The notes under the pieces were generated by a model. The model did no database searches and was not told where the DNA came from. It saw only the letters and a program-made list of their open reading frames with translations. The translations under genes were made by a program, and so were the position numbers. A stretch of DNA of 64,000 nt from Candidatus Sulfurimonas marisnigri (GTDB lineage: Bacteria; Campylobacterota; Campylobacteria; Campylobacterales; Sulfurimonadaceae): assembly GCF_015265475.1 (NCBI RefSeq), contig NZ_CP054493.1, positions 1,240,001-1,304,000 on the forward strand. The letters are read 5' to 3'. The first letter of the stretch is position 1. Every line of letters begins with the position of its first letter. Below, one piece after another: positions 1 to 9,216 of the stretch.

Positions 1-421
1 CAAATATATAAACCAAGCTATCAGCATTAGTTGGTTTACTCATGGAAACAATCGCTATAGACGCAAAAACTGCCAATGTGAAATTATATACAATCCCAGC
101 TAAATCAACCTGCATAGCTCCATTGTATCCAGCTCTTTTAATAACGGTTGCTGTATTTATAGGAACCGGCTTTGCCCAACCAAATAAAAAGCCACTTTCT
201 CCACCTAGAAGCATTGGTAAAAAGTACAAACTTAACGGAACTATGATTGTTCCAACCAAATCTATATGAGATAGAGGATTTATAGTTAATCTGCCTGCAT
301 TTTTTGCAGTTGAATCGCCGTACATGTAAGCAACCCAGCCGTGCATTATTTCATGTCCTATAATTGCTACTGCAAGCGCCAATACGGCTGCTAGTATTTT
401 AAGTAAATCAATAGATTCCAT
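1..421 (-). CDS. Site-2 protease family (M50) intramembrane metalloprotease, 3' end outside window
   Basis: Partial gene running off the left edge; about 140 codons are visible. The frame has no stop and begins at an ATG that overlaps the end of lepB by 14 bases. The zinc motif HEIMH lies near residue 23 inside a first hydrophobic segment. It is followed by NPLSHIDLVGT, the usual second conserved patch of the short YwhC-like M50 proteins, and by GWAKPVPIN. Members of this family are multi-spanning membrane zinc proteases; the substrate here is unknown. The overlap with lepB suggests co-transcription with folD and lepB. The rest of the active site (the later Asp motif) lies outside the window, so intactness cannot be judged. 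Confidence 0.85.
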   Translation of the reverse strand, partial: MESIDLLKILAAVLALAVAIIGHEIMHGWVAYMYGDSTAKNAGRLTINPLSHIDLVGTIIVPLSLYFLPMLLGGESGFLFGWAKPVPINTATVIKRAGYNGAMQVDLAGIVYNFTLAVFASIAIVSMSKPTNADSLVYIF

Positions 422-1217
422 GGTCATCTTTGTCTTTTTTTATTCGTTCTGCTATTGCTTTTTCTAAGTGTTCAGGTGATTCCAAGTCTGTAGGAGTTTT
501 ACCGATTCTATCCCATCTGATTTCCCAATGTTCATCAACGCTGAAGTAGATAAACCAAGGAGTTCCTTCAATGTTATCATAAGGCACTGCTCCCCAAAAA
601 CGGCTGTCATTAGAATGGTCACGATTATCACCCATCATAAAGTAGTTATCTTCTTCAATTTTAATAGGTGCAAAGTTAAACAGCTGAGAATGATATTTAC
701 CATTATCAACTATTTTAGTGTCATTATGAATACCAGGATGTTGTTTTCTGTAAGGATTTTTAACCCACAGTCTTCCTGCAAATACTACTATCTCAAAGCC
801 TTTAAAATTCTCTTTTATCCACTCATCACCTTCACTGAAATGAATAAATAAATTTTTCTCATGTAAAAACAGCTCATCACCAGGAGTTGCAACACATCTC
901 TTTACAAAATGCTGTTTAGTGTTGTTTGGCGGTCTGAAAATCACTATATCGCCTCTTTTTGGCTTGTCTCCGTCCATCAGGCGAAGCTTGTCACTCCACG
1001 GCATAATGGACATTTCCAAGAATGGTATATGAGGCATGGAGATACCGTAGGCGAATTTTTTGGCAAAAAGGTGGTCACCAATAAGAAGTGAGTCTTTCAT
1101 TGAACCACTAGGAATTCTAAATGCTTGAGCTATAAAAAATATTACAAATAAAACTATGATTATAGTTCCTGTCCATGAGTTTGAGAATCTATAAGTTTTG
1201 TGCAAAATCTCCTTCAT
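408..1217 (-). CDS. lepB: Signal peptidase I
   Basis: Leader peptidase that cleaves Sec signal peptides at the outer face of the inner membrane. A single N-terminal membrane segment (about residues 16-33) is followed by IPSGSM with catalytic Ser39, then FVKRCVATPGD with the general-base Lys106, and the late conserved box MGDNRDHSNDSRFWG. Length (269 aa) is normal for the family. The start codon abuts the folD stop codon, and the gene end overlaps the downstream M50 protease, so folD-lepB-protease look like one transcript. A folD/lepB pair is, as I recall, also found in Campylobacter. Confidence 0.95.
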   Translation of the reverse strand: MKEILHKTYRFSNSWTGTIIIVLFVIFFIAQAFRIPSGSMKDSLLIGDHLFAKKFAYGISMPHIPFLEMSIMPWSDKLRLMDGDKPKRGDIVIFRPPNNTKQHFVKRCVATPGDELFLHEKNLFIHFSEGDEWIKENFKGFEIVVFAGRLWVKNPYRKQHPGIHNDTKIVDNGKYHSQLFNFAPIKIEEDNYFMMGDNRDHSNDSRFWGAVPYDNIEGTPWFIYFSVDEHWEIRWDRIGKTPTDLESPEHLEKAIAERIKKDKDDHGIY

Positions 1218-2075
1218 CTATACTCTCCTAAGCGCATTGGCATTTGCAGCTTTTAGAGTATTGCTAAGTAGCATAGCTATTGTCATAGGACCAACTCCAC
1301 CTGGAACTGGAGTTATGTAAGAGCATTTTTTGCTAACATTTTCAAAGTCAACATCACCAACAAGTTTTCCATTATCAGCTCTGTTTATTCCAATATCAAT
1401 TATTATTGCATCTTGCTTTACCATATCTTCTTTTATAAGATTTATTACACCGACACCAACTAAAAGAATATCAGCATTTAGTGTATGTTTTTTCAAATCA
1501 TCAGTAAATATATGGCAGATTTCAACAGTTGCATCAGCATTTAAAAGTAGGGCAGCCATAGGTTTTCCTACTATATTAGAAGCGCCTACTACAACGCAGT
1601 TTTTCCCCTTAATATCAATATTGTACTCTGCTAAAAGTTCCATAACTCCAAGTGGAGTACATGGAACAAATCCATCAAGTCCAGTTGTTAAACGACCGAC
1701 ATTATATGGGTGAAAACCATCTACATCCTTACTTGGATCTACTAATTCAAGTATTTTTGTTGTATCAATTTGAGGAGGAAGCGGAAGTTGAATTAATATC
1801 CCATCAATATTTGGATTGTTATTCATCATTGTAATTGTATTTTCTATTGCTTCTTGAGAAATATCTTCTGGCATTTCATGCGTAACAGAATAAAAGCCAA
1901 CTCTATCACACGCCTTTTTTTTCATGCTAACATAAGCAGCACTAGCAGGGTCATGGCCTACTAGTACTACGGCTAATCCTGGAACTGAGCCAGAAATTTT
2001 TTTAAACTCTTTTACGCCACTAAGTACAATAGTTTCTATCTTTGTTGAAAGTGCTTTACCATCGAGAAGTTGCAT
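1218..2075 (-). CDS. folD: Bifunctional methylenetetrahydrofolate dehydrogenase / methenyltetrahydrofolate cyclohydrolase
   Basis: Cytosolic one-carbon enzyme interconverting 5,10-methylene-, methenyl- and 10-formyl-tetrahydrofolate with NADP. The protein has the YVSMKKKAC segment carrying the catalytic Lys, the QLPLPP motif, the GKPMAALLL nucleotide-binding loop and the C-terminal PVPGGVGPMTIAMLL signature. At 285 aa it is full length. It is the first gene of the folD-lepB-M50 transcript; its start lies 23 bases from the end of a short gap that also serves the divergent cytochrome gene. The product feeds formyl-THF to purine and fMet synthesis; purU in this window would drain the same pool. 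Confidence 0.96.
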   Translation of the reverse strand: MQLLDGKALSTKIETIVLSGVKEFKKISGSVPGLAVVLVGHDPASAAYVSMKKKACDRVGFYSVTHEMPEDISQEAIENTITMMNNNPNIDGILIQLPLPPQIDTTKILELVDPSKDVDGFHPYNVGRLTTGLDGFVPCTPLGVMELLAEYNIDIKGKNCVVVGASNIVGKPMAALLLNADATVEICHIFTDDLKKHTLNADILLVGVGVINLIKEDMVKQDAIIIDIGINRADNGKLVGDVDFENVSKKCSYITPVPGGVGPMTIAMLLSNTLKAANANALRRV

Positions 2076-2133
2076 TTAAACCTCATAAATTATTTTTTTG
2101 TTATTATACCGATATATATTGAAGGGTCGCTTT

Positions 2134-2484
2134 ATGAGATACATATTATTTTTATTAATGCCATTTTACCTATTTGCAAAATCTAGCTTTATTACACCTA
2201 TGGAATACGCATCATCACTCTATAAAAACCCAAGAGGAATAGGTTGTCATTTGTGCCATGGGGAGAGTGGAGAAGGTAGGCTTGTTGCTACTTATATGGA
2301 TAAGAAAATAAAAAAAAGCTTTAGCGGCAATGCAATAAACAGTCTTGATTTTGGCAAATTTCACAAGGCATTAAATGAAAGAAAAAATGGTATGCCTAGA
2401 TACTTTTTGACAAAAAAAGAGATTCAAGCACTCTATTTCTACCTCCAAGAAAAAAAGAAAAAAAGCAGTTCAAATGAAAAATGA
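2134..2484 (+). CDS. Small periplasmic c-type cytochrome
   Basis: About 116 aa. A hydrophobic signal sequence begins at MRYILFLLMPF and ends near FAK; a single CHLCH haem-binding motif (CxxCH) follows around residue 40. I place the start at 2134, preceded by GAAGGG, rather than an upstream ATG at 2098 in the same frame, because only the internal start gives a clean signal peptide. The C-terminus is Lys/Ser rich. A Met in GMPRYFLTKKEI could be the sixth haem ligand, as in class I cytochromes. The electron partner is unknown. The gene overlaps the next one by 11 bases. Confidence 0.8.
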   Translation: MRYILFLLMPFYLFAKSSFITPMEYASSLYKNPRGIGCHLCHGESGEGRLVATYMDKKIKKSFSGNAINSLDFGKFHKALNERKNGMPRYFLTKKEIQALYFYLQEKKKKSSSNEK

Positions 2485-3406
2485 ATTATTATTAGAGATA
2501 CAAACAGCTTATAAAAATAGAGATTTACAGGCTCTTGATGCTCTTGCAAAACCTAAATACAGAAATATAAACAAACATAATGATTTTCGTTCAGCATTAA
2601 TGTTGTCGTGCAATAATATAAAGCATTTAAGCAAAATAGAAGATTTAGAAGCAGACTGTATTATGCTTAATTTAGAAGATGGCGTAAGCAAAGAAGAGAA
2701 ACCTTTTGCATTAGTATTATGTGCCATATTTTTATCACACTTGCCTACATGTAATAAAAAACTTGTAGTAAGGGTAAACCCTCTTGATGAAACTGGATAT
2801 GAAGAGATAACATACTTAAATCAATTTATGCCTGATGCCATAAGAGTTCCTAAAGTTAATACGCCACAGGAAGTGGAACGGGTAAGTGCTCTTGTAAATG
2901 ACGAGATTGAGCTTCACCTATCTATCGAAACTGCGTCAGCTTGGCACAACTTATCTTCCCTAAGAGTTAATGAGAAAGTAACAACATTTTATTTTGGTAT
3001 TTTAGACCTGTTTGCAGATATAAAGCTATCTCACAATCTTGTAAATAGAGATAATCCAACAATGCTATACATGTTATCTCATTTTTTTATCTCTTGTAAA
3101 ACAATGGGCATAAAACCTGTCTCTTTTGTTTATCAGGAGTTTAAAAATTTAATAGAGTTCGATAAATGGCTAGAGCTCGAAAAGAGTATCGGTTATGACG
3201 CAAAAGGGTGTATATCTCCAGAGCAGGTATTACATGTGAACAAAATGTTTGTAAATGAAGTTAAAGAGATTCAAAGGGCACAAGTAATTATAAAGCTTTT
3301 TGAAATGCATAAAGAGCAGGGTATAACAGGCTTTGTAGATGAGGAGTATGGTTTTATAGATGAGCCAATCTATAAGGGAGCTTTAGCTCTACTTGAGAAA
3401 AAATGA
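2474..3406 (+). CDS. HpcH/HpaI aldolase / citrate lyase beta-like (CitE family) protein
   Basis: 310 aa, TIM-barrel lyase family acting on CoA-ester or short acid substrates. Visible signatures: SALMLSCNN near residue 40, LNLEDGVSKEEKPFA (acidic metal ligand), RVNPLDETGYEEI and the IETASAW strand. CitE-like proteins cleave citramalyl/malyl/citryl-CoA type substrates; no citD/citF partners are present here, so the true substrate cannot be inferred. Translation probably depends on the overlapping cytochrome gene. It ends 16 bases from the converging TonB-like gene, with a CTACATGTAG palindrome in the gap. Confidence 0.75.
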   Translation: MKNELLLEIQTAYKNRDLQALDALAKPKYRNINKHNDFRSALMLSCNNIKHLSKIEDLEADCIMLNLEDGVSKEEKPFALVLCAIFLSHLPTCNKKLVVRVNPLDETGYEEITYLNQFMPDAIRVPKVNTPQEVERVSALVNDEIELHLSIETASAWHNLSSLRVNEKVTTFYFGILDLFADIKLSHNLVNRDNPTMLYMLSHFFISCKTMGIKPVSFVYQEFKNLIEFDKWLELEKSIGYDAKGCISPEQVLHVNKMFVNEVKEIQRAQVIIKLFEMHKEQGITGFVDEEYGFIDEPIYKGALALLEKK

Positions 3407-3409
3407 ACT

Positions 3410-3419
3410 CTACATGTAG
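3410..3419. repeat. CTACATGTAG palindrome, copy 1
   Basis: Perfect 10-bp palindrome, extended to 12 bp as TCTACATGTAGA, filling the 16-base gap between two converging stop codons (CitE-like and TonB-like genes). One of nine exact copies found in the window. Confidence 0.85.
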
Positions 3420-3422
3420 AAT

Positions 3423-4313
3423 TTAATATCTAGCTAAATTATAAAAAACGTTGTATCTAATCAATGTTTTTTCACTCGGTCTTGGGTATTTGCTGTATGC
3501 GTAGTCAATAGTCTCTTTTGTAGTGTTGTCAAGTACGAAATATCCGCTTTTTTGTAAAAATCTAAAATCACTTATATCACCATTTGGATGAAGATAAAAC
3601 TCTATAATATTACTTCTATTAACATTCATATCTCTTGGTAAATTTACACTTGCAACTCTGGTTAAGACCTGCTGAGTTATCCTTCTCATAATCTCCTGAT
3701 TATCTATTATGTATTGTTGTTGACCTGGAGTAAGTTTTCCAAACTCCTCGCCGTAAAGCTCTTTTATATTTTGGTCTATGCTACTACTGCTTTGAGCAAC
3801 AGTTTTTTTCTTCTTTATCTCTTGTGATGATTTGTCTTCATACATCCAGGCAAGAGGGTCTTTTTTTTCTTCTTTTACCGGCTCTTTTTTAGACTCTAAG
3901 ACTACATGCTTCTCTTTTGGTGGCAGAGGCTCTGTTTTGTTAATTGGTTTTTCTTCTACTTCGGGCTCTTCCTTTGGGAGATTTATTGGCTGTTTTTTTA
4001 TTTCTGGTTGCTCTTGTATCTTTTTTTGATCATATAAGATTGGCTGCTGCTTTATAAACTTAACAATCTCTTTAAGTTGTTTTCCTTTTGGCATAGGTGG
4101 AGCTATATTAGATGGTTTTATTATTTTTTTTGTAACTCCTGCATCTTTAAACTTTTTAGGCATCTCTTTTAGAGATACTTTCATCCTTTGTTCCTCTTTT
4201 TCTTTTATTGGTTTTTTTACTTCAGGCGTTATGCTACCAAGTAGCCAAAAGAGCAAGATAAGTAAAAAGTGAATTAAGAGTGCCACAAAAAGGGCAAAAG
4301 ATGAGCGATTCAA
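3423..4313 (-). CDS. TonB/TolA-type energy-transducing protein
   Basis: 296 aa inner-membrane-anchored periplasm-spanning protein. A single N-terminal membrane helix (about residues 7-27) is followed by a long Pro/Lys/Glu-rich linker (about 35-165) and a C-terminal domain of TonB/TolA type that includes NIIEFYLHPNGDISDFRF and a YPRPSEKTLIRYNV end. Such proteins couple ExbBD or TolQR motors to outer-membrane receptors or Pal. No exbB/exbD or tolQ/tolR gene is nearby, so TonB and TolA cannot be separated from context. It is transcribed divergently from hemL. Confidence 0.8.
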   Translation of the reverse strand: MNRSSFALFVALLIHFLLILLFWLLGSITPEVKKPIKEKEEQRMKVSLKEMPKKFKDAGVTKKIIKPSNIAPPMPKGKQLKEIVKFIKQQPILYDQKKIQEQPEIKKQPINLPKEEPEVEEKPINKTEPLPPKEKHVVLESKKEPVKEEKKDPLAWMYEDKSSQEIKKKKTVAQSSSSIDQNIKELYGEEFGKLTPGQQQYIIDNQEIMRRITQQVLTRVASVNLPRDMNVNRSNIIEFYLHPNGDISDFRFLQKSGYFVLDNTTKETIDYAYSKYPRPSEKTLIRYNVFYNLARY

Positions 4314-4375
4314 ATATTTCCATTTATTATAAATTTTTGAATGATTATAACTAATATAGATTAATAGTTATTGGC

Positions 4376-4381
4376 TATAAT
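4376..4381 (+). promoter_or_regulatory. -10 box of the hemL promoter
   Basis: TATAAT hexamer 27 bases before the hemL ATG, preceded by GGC and by AT-rich phased DNA; AAGG follows near 4397 as ribosome binding site. No clear -35 is seen, which is usual for sigma-70 promoters in this phylum. Confidence 0.55.
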
Positions 4382-4407
4382 AACAAAAAAATTATTAAGG
4401 TTATTCA

Positions 4408-5700
4408 ATGGGTACACAAGCATCACTTAAAGCGTTCAATCAAGCAAAAGAATTAATCCCAGGTGGAGTTAACTCTCCAGTAAGAGCATTTAGCAGTGTT
4501 GGAGGCTCACCACTTTTTATAACAGAGGGTAGTGGAGCATATATAACTGATGTTGATGGAAACAAGTATGTTGACTTTGTACAAAGCTGGGGACCACTTA
4601 TATTTGGTCACAGAGATGAAGCAATTGAGAGTGCTGTAATAGAGGCTGTAAAGCACGGACTTAGTTTTGGAGCTCCAACACAGGCTGAGACAGATTTAGC
4701 TTCTCTTGTGATATCTATGTTTGACTCAATTGATAAGATAAGATTCGTAAGCAGTGGTACAGAAGCTGTAATGAGCGCTATTCGTTTAGCTCGTGGATTT
4801 ACAGGTCGTGATGATATTGTTAAGTTTACAGGGTGCTATCATGGTCATAGTGATTCATTATTAGTTGAAGCTGGAAGTGGTGCTGTTACTTTTGGAAACC
4901 CTAGTTCACCTGGTGTTCCCGCAGATTTTACGAAACATACTTTACTGGCAACTTATAATGATATAGAGAGTGTAAAGAAATGTTTTGCAGATAGCAAAGA
5001 CATTGCATGTGTAATTATTGAGCCAATAGCAGGAAATATGGGTCTTGTTCCAGCAGATAAAGAGTTCTTGCACGAATTAAGAAAGCTTTGTGACGAAAAT
5101 GGCACTCTACTTATTTTTGATGAAGTTATGAGTGGTTTTAGAGCATCTATTAATGGTGCTGAGTCAATAACTGGTGTTAAGCCAGACCTTATCACTCTTG
5201 GTAAAGTTATCGGTGGAGGTATGCCGGTTGGTGCATTTGGTGCAAGAGCAGAAATAATGGCAAAACTCTCCCCTGAAGGACCAGTATATCAAGCAGGAAC
5301 TCTTAGTGGAAACCCAGTTGCAATGGCAGCAGGACTAGCTGCTATAAGCAAACTAAAGAAAAATGCTCAAGTAATGTCTGTATTAAATGCAAGAGCAACT
5401 AGATTGGTTGAGGGAATGCAAAAAGAAGCAGAGGCTTGCAAAATTACAATGCAGATAGATACACGCGGAAGTATGTTTGGATTTTTCTTTAACGAAAAAC
5501 CAGTAAAAAACTTTGCTGATGCATGTAACTCAAATGCAGAACTATTCGCTAAGTTTCACTCAGGTATGTTAAAAGAAGGTTTTTACTTTGCATGTTCACT
5601 ATATGAAACAGGCTTTATCTCTACAGCAACTACAGATGAGATGATTGAAGATACAATTACTGCTAGTGCAAGAGTATTTAAGGCAATCACAAATGGGTGA
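4408..5700 (+). CDS. hemL: Glutamate-1-semialdehyde 2,1-aminomutase
   Basis: PLP enzyme of the C5 haem pathway that converts glutamate-1-semialdehyde to 5-aminolevulinate. 430 aa, full length. The start region [10 protein letters not shown] is diagnostic of the family; [15 protein letters not shown] and CYHGHSD bind [13 protein letters not shown] supplies the PLP-ring Asp; [17 protein letters not shown] carries the Schiff-base Lys. It heads an operon with atpZ and a membrane protein, overlapping atpZ by 8 bases. Haem need fits the c-type cytochrome encoded nearby. Confidence 0.97.
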   Translation: MGTQASLKAFNQAKELIPGGVNSPVRAFSSVGGSPLFITEGSGAYITDVDGNKYVDFVQSWGPLIFGHRDEAIESAVIEAVKHGLSFGAPTQAETDLASLVISMFDSIDKIRFVSSGTEAVMSAIRLARGFTGRDDIVKFTGCYHGHSDSLLVEAGSGAVTFGNPSSPGVPADFTKHTLLATYNDIESVKKCFADSKDIACVIIEPIAGNMGLVPADKEFLHELRKLCDENGTLLIFDEVMSGFRASINGAESITGVKPDLITLGKVIGGGMPVGAFGARAEIMAKLSPEGPVYQAGTLSGNPVAMAAGLAAISKLKKNAQVMSVLNARATRLVEGMQKEAEACKITMQIDTRGSMFGFFFNEKPVKNFADACNSNAELFAKFHSGMLKEGFYFACSLYETGFISTATTDEMIEDTITASARVFKAITNG

Positions 5701-6046
5701 AAATAATGAAGAGTCAAAAGAAGAACGCAAACCTAGAATAAAACCTATTATTGAGGCAGCTGATAGCCTCTCTTTAGGTATCTCAATGGTTGTAGCAGTT
5801 GTTATGGGTGTTGGAATAGGATATTTGCTAAAAAGTATGACAGGACATGCTTGGACTTTTTGGATAGGTGTTTTTGTTGGAATAGCAGCAGCTGTTTTGA
5901 ATGTTTACAAAGCCTATGCAAAACAGTATAAAGAGTACGAGGAGTTGGCGAAAGAGCCACGTTATGCAATTAAGAAAAAACTAGAAGATGATGAAGACGA
6001 TGAAGATAGTTTTTGGGAAGATGACTATGGCGAAAAAAGCCATTAA
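5693..6046 (+). CDS. AtpZ/AtpI family small membrane protein
   Basis: About 117 aa. After a charged N-terminus, two membrane helices (around residues 22-44 and 50-70) are separated by the short turn KSMTGHAW, ending in an acidic C-terminal tail. This is the layout of AtpZ/AtpI, which assist F1Fo ATP synthase assembly or Mg uptake. I chose the ATG at 5693, which overlaps the hemL stop by 8 bases, instead of an earlier in-frame ATG at 5645 buried in hemL. The atp genes themselves are not in the window. Confidence 0.7.
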   Translation: MGENNEESKEERKPRIKPIIEAADSLSLGISMVVAVVMGVGIGYLLKSMTGHAWTFWIGVFVGIAAAVLNVYKAYAKQYKEYEELAKEPRYAIKKKLEDDEDDEDSFWEDDYGEKSH

Positions 6047-6527
6047 ATTTTTTTTAGTAGTTGAGATACTTATTTTGGCTACGCAGTTATTTTCGTTTGA
6101 GTTTTTCATAAATCTGCAGATAGCTTTTTTAAGCAGTTTTTTTATAATTATAGGTTCAATGTTCGCATATAAACGTATGATTGAAACACAGATTCAAGCC
6201 GAAAACATTAATGAAAAAAGAGAGTTCCTTGATGAATTGGAAGATCCATATGAACTTTATGATGAAGAACCTCTAAACAATGCCCCATATGAAGAGCTTG
6301 ATTTAAAAGAGATTGTTAAACAAGAGAAAAAGAAGATAAAAATTTTAAATATTAGTGATATTAAAAAAGGTGGCAGAGCAGGTTTTTCACTCTATAGACT
6401 TGTTCCATATGTGTTTCTTATATTGGGGTTTATTGCTCTTAAAAACAACAACCTTTTAGACATTTCAATCTATTTACCATCTTTATTGGTTGGTATAGTT
6501 GTTGGATATATAAGCTCTAAGCAGTAA
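6027..6527 (+). CDS. Hypothetical membrane protein
   Basis: About 166 aa with two N-terminal membrane helices (starting [18 protein letters not shown], then a second one ending at MFAYKR), an acidic soluble middle, and two further helices at the C-terminus. The start is taken as the ATG at 6027, with GGGAAG six bases ahead; an ATG two codons earlier is possible, and the gene lies inside the end of atpZ. Its end overlaps the converging gene by 11 bases. I do not recognise a family; position suggests co-expression with hemL and atpZ. Confidence 0.65.
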   Translation: MAKKAIKFFLVVEILILATQLFSFEFFINLQIAFLSSFFIIIGSMFAYKRMIETQIQAENINEKREFLDELEDPYELYDEEPLNNAPYEELDLKEIVKQEKKKIKILNISDIKKGGRAGFSLYRLVPYVFLILGFIALKNNNLLDISIYLPSLLVGIVVGYISSKQ

Positions 6528-7203
6528 TCATAGGTATATTTATAGTTACCTTCTCTTTTATATCTATATAAAAGCTTGTATTTGCAGTTAGAATTTCCAG
6601 TTCATTCATTTTATGTTTGTCTATGTTTTGAGCACTGATCTCAACAGAAAATAAACTATACTTTTTATCATCAAATTTTATATGCTCTCCAACTCTATAA
6701 AATATTTTGGTATTTATTTTTTCATTCTCACTAAAACATAAATATACTTTATTGAGTATTTTAATAAAGCTGTTTGAATCAATAATAATTTCTGGTATTG
6801 TTGGGTCAAGTTCTTTTGTAAAAATAATATTTGAGTTAATAGAGTTTGTAGATATACATAGGTCCACAAGTGTATAGATATTTGTTAGTTCACCAATAGG
6901 TTGAGGAGGCTTATTAATCTTGAAAGATGGGGATTGGTAAAGTTTAATCCCTACCTCATTTTCATTTTCATACCCAACAGTAACTGCAAAAAATTTGTAA
7001 CGTCCAAATTCCAACTCTATAAAAGTTGTTTTGAACCCAAAAGTTACATTCGCATATGTGGTTGCTATTTTAAAAATCTCATCTGCACTAGTAGCAGCAA
7101 GAAAGAACTGTGATTCAGAGTTTAGTGATATTATTTTTCCGGTTGAATCAAAGAGTATGAAAGGGTTGTAATCATACTCTATCCACTGTTGTTCAAAAGT
7201 CAT
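6517..7203 (-). CDS. Hypothetical protein, PAS-like N-terminus
   Basis: 228 aa soluble protein. The first 80 residues (YNPFILFDSTGKIISLNSES onward) read like a PAS sensor fold. The rest contains a histidine-kinase-dimerisation-like stretch (TLVDLCIST) and a segment resembling a degenerate ATPase-type C-terminus, without recognisable catalytic N, G1 or G2 boxes. It begins 11 bases after the rpoD stop codon and is probably transcribed with it. Function unknown; it could be a regulatory relative of a kinase that has lost catalysis. Confidence 0.6.
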   Translation of the reverse strand: MTFEQQWIEYDYNPFILFDSTGKIISLNSESQFFLAATSADEIFKIATTYANVTFGFKTTFIELEFGRYKFFAVTVGYENENEVGIKLYQSPSFKINKPPQPIGELTNIYTLVDLCISTNSINSNIIFTKELDPTIPEIIIDSNSFIKILNKVYLCFSENEKINTKIFYRVGEHIKFDDKKYSLFSVEISAQNIDKHKMNELEILTANTSFYIDIKEKVTINIPMITA

Positions 7204-7214
7204 ATTTTATTCTG

Positions 7215-9080
7215 CTACTCTTCTATATAGTTTTTAAGTTTTCTTCCAACTTTAGGGTGCTTCAGTTTTTTAATAGCACTAGACTCTATTTGACGAACAC
7301 GTTCTCGAGTAACATTTAGCTCTTTTCCAATCTCTTCTAAAGTTCTATCACTTTCATCATCCATTATTCCAAAACGAAGTTTTATAACAGCTTTTTCTCT
7401 CTCATTTAATTGTTCTAGTACAGTTTCAATTTGAACTCTTAAATCATCTTTTAGTATAGCATCAGATGGAGAAAGCGATGTTTTATCTTCAATAAAGTCT
7501 CCAAAACGACCATCATCTTCACTACCAATAGGAGCCTCGAGACTAATAGGTTCTTTTGTAATTTTAATTACATTTTTAACTTTTTCTACTGACAATCCCA
7601 CTTCTTCAGCAATTGTTTCAACATCCGGCTCTTTACCATGCTCTTGAAGGTGTTTACGCATTATTTTATTAATACGGTTGATTGTTTCAATCATATGGAT
7701 TGGTATACGGATAGTTCTTGCTTGATCTGCAATTGCACGGCTGATTGCCTGACGAATCCACCAAGTTGCATATGTTGAGAATTTATAACCTTTTTGGTAT
7801 TCAAACTTGTCAACAGCTTTCATAAGACCAATGTTTCCTTCTTGAATAAGGTCAAGAAAAGGGAGTCCACGATTGGTGTATCTTTTTGCAATTGAGACAA
7901 CAAGTCTTAGATTTGATTTAGCCATCTTAGTCTTAGAGATTTCAGAAATATTTTTACCACGTTTAATCTGCTCTAAAATATCAGCTAGTTTTTCAGGCTC
8001 CATATCAAAACTATTTTTTGAAGCCTCTTTTGTTTGAGCAAGCTTTTTAATTTCCATATATGTACTAACCATAGTAGCTTCTGGAACCATATTAGCAATA
8101 TCTTCTTTGTTTAAGTCACAAATTTTATCAACTAAAATTTTGTGATTTGCTTTTAATGTTGAGTTAAACAGTGGTAATTTATACTCTAATCTTTTTAATT
8201 CTTTGTCATAACCATCATCGCTTTTTAATGCGGTTTCCATCGCTTTTACAAGTTCATTTATTAGTTTTGAAGTTGGCCCCAAGTCTAATAATTTCTCTCT
8301 AAGCGCACCTTTTTTAAATGTAACGCCCAAGAAGTACATAACTATTTCTTCTGTTATATCACCATCTAAATTTTCTGTTGATTGATCAGCAAGTTTTACC
8401 CACTCTTTTTTTGCTTTTTCTAATGCTTTAAAACTTACGGTTACTTTTTCAACTCTTGTTTTGTCTTTAGCTGTTAATACTACTTCTTTAACTTCATCAG
8501 ATGAGTCTTCAACTGATTCTGTGTCATCATTAGTGTCTGACTCTTCTTTTTCATCTTCAAAACTTTTAAACAGCTCTTTAACTCTTCTTTCGCGGTTAAT
8601 TAAAGGTTCCTTATAGTCTAAAATAAAATCTATTAAGTATGGAACAGAACAGATTGCATCAATTATAATACTCTCACCACTTTCTATTTTTTTAGATATT
8701 TCTATCTCTTCTTCTTTTGTAAGCAGAGGAATCTGACCCATTTCACGCAAGTACATACGAACTGGAGAGTCTGAACGAGACCACTCAAGAAGTTCATGCT
8801 CTTTTAGTATGTCAAACTTGTCAGTTTCATTGTTTTCAAGCATTTTTCTCTGCACAGACCTTCTTGCTTCAGCTTCTTTATCATTTAGAAGTTTTGCGTG
8901 TTCTGATGCGGTGTATATACATGCTTTATTTTTTGTAATAAGCTTAAATATATTTTTTGCTTGTGCTGCAGTTGGTTGTTTGTCAAAAAGTTCAATTAGT
9001 GTTTCATATGTTGAGCACTCTTTGGATTTTTGATTGGTAAAGAATGTTTCAATTGCTTTGTTGAGTTCTTTAGCTGTCAT
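7215..9080 (-). CDS. rpoD: RNA polymerase primary sigma factor (sigma-70)
   Basis: 621 aa group 1 sigma factor. An N-terminal 1.1-like region is followed by region 1.2 ([19 protein letters not shown]), an acidic insertion (about 170-215), and region 2 ([20 protein letters not shown], then [17 protein letters not shown] and [14 protein letters not shown]), which binds the -10 element. Region 3 follows, then region 4.2 ([20 protein letters not shown]), which recognises -35. The gene is followed 11 bases later by the PAS-like hypothetical and is divergent from flgF. Confidence 0.97.
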   Translation of the reverse strand: MTAKELNKAIETFFTNQKSKECSTYETLIELFDKQPTAAQAKNIFKLITKNKACIYTASEHAKLLNDKEAEARRSVQRKMLENNETDKFDILKEHELLEWSRSDSPVRMYLREMGQIPLLTKEEEIEISKKIESGESIIIDAICSVPYLIDFILDYKEPLINRERRVKELFKSFEDEKEESDTNDDTESVEDSSDEVKEVVLTAKDKTRVEKVTVSFKALEKAKKEWVKLADQSTENLDGDITEEIVMYFLGVTFKKGALREKLLDLGPTSKLINELVKAMETALKSDDGYDKELKRLEYKLPLFNSTLKANHKILVDKICDLNKEDIANMVPEATMVSTYMEIKKLAQTKEASKNSFDMEPEKLADILEQIKRGKNISEISKTKMAKSNLRLVVSIAKRYTNRGLPFLDLIQEGNIGLMKAVDKFEYQKGYKFSTYATWWIRQAISRAIADQARTIRIPIHMIETINRINKIMRKHLQEHGKEPDVETIAEEVGLSVEKVKNVIKITKEPISLEAPIGSEDDGRFGDFIEDKTSLSPSDAILKDDLRVQIETVLEQLNEREKAVIKLRFGIMDDESDRTLEEIGKELNVTRERVRQIESSAIKKLKHPKVGRKLKNYIEE

Positions 9081-9126
9081 ATAAAATATGCCTTATATAG
9101 AGTTTTGTAAGATTTTTTAAAGGTGG

Positions 9127-9132
9127 ATTATA
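9127..9132 (-). promoter_or_regulatory. -10 box of the rpoD promoter
   Basis: Minus-strand TATAAT (in context GGTATAATCC) about 47 bases ahead of the rpoD start. It sits back-to-back with the sigma-54 promoter of flgF, 34 bases away. Confidence 0.5.
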
Positions 9133-9165
9133 CCGAGATACTCTTAAAATATCCTTTTTTATTTA

Positions 9166-9182
9166 TTGGCACACTACTTGCT
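9166..9182 (+). promoter_or_regulatory. Sigma-54 (RpoN) promoter of flgF-flgG
   Basis: TTGGCACACTACTTGCT: the -24 GG and -12 GC dinucleotides are exactly 12 bases apart and match the TGGCAC-N5-TTGC consensus. It lies about 35 bases ahead of the flgF ATG, whose RBS (AAAAAGGG) follows. In Campylobacter and Helicobacter the rod/hook genes are known RpoN targets under the FlgS/FlgR system, so this promoter places flgFG in the middle flagellar class. Confidence 0.9.
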
Positions 9183-9216
9183 TTTGTCTTGAAATAAACT
9201 AGAAAAAGGGATTTTT

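Noticed and set aside
528-851. Plus-strand open frame of 107 codons opposite lepB.
   Set aside because: It is antisense to a well-supported gene, with no RBS and amino-acid usage typical of a shadow frame.
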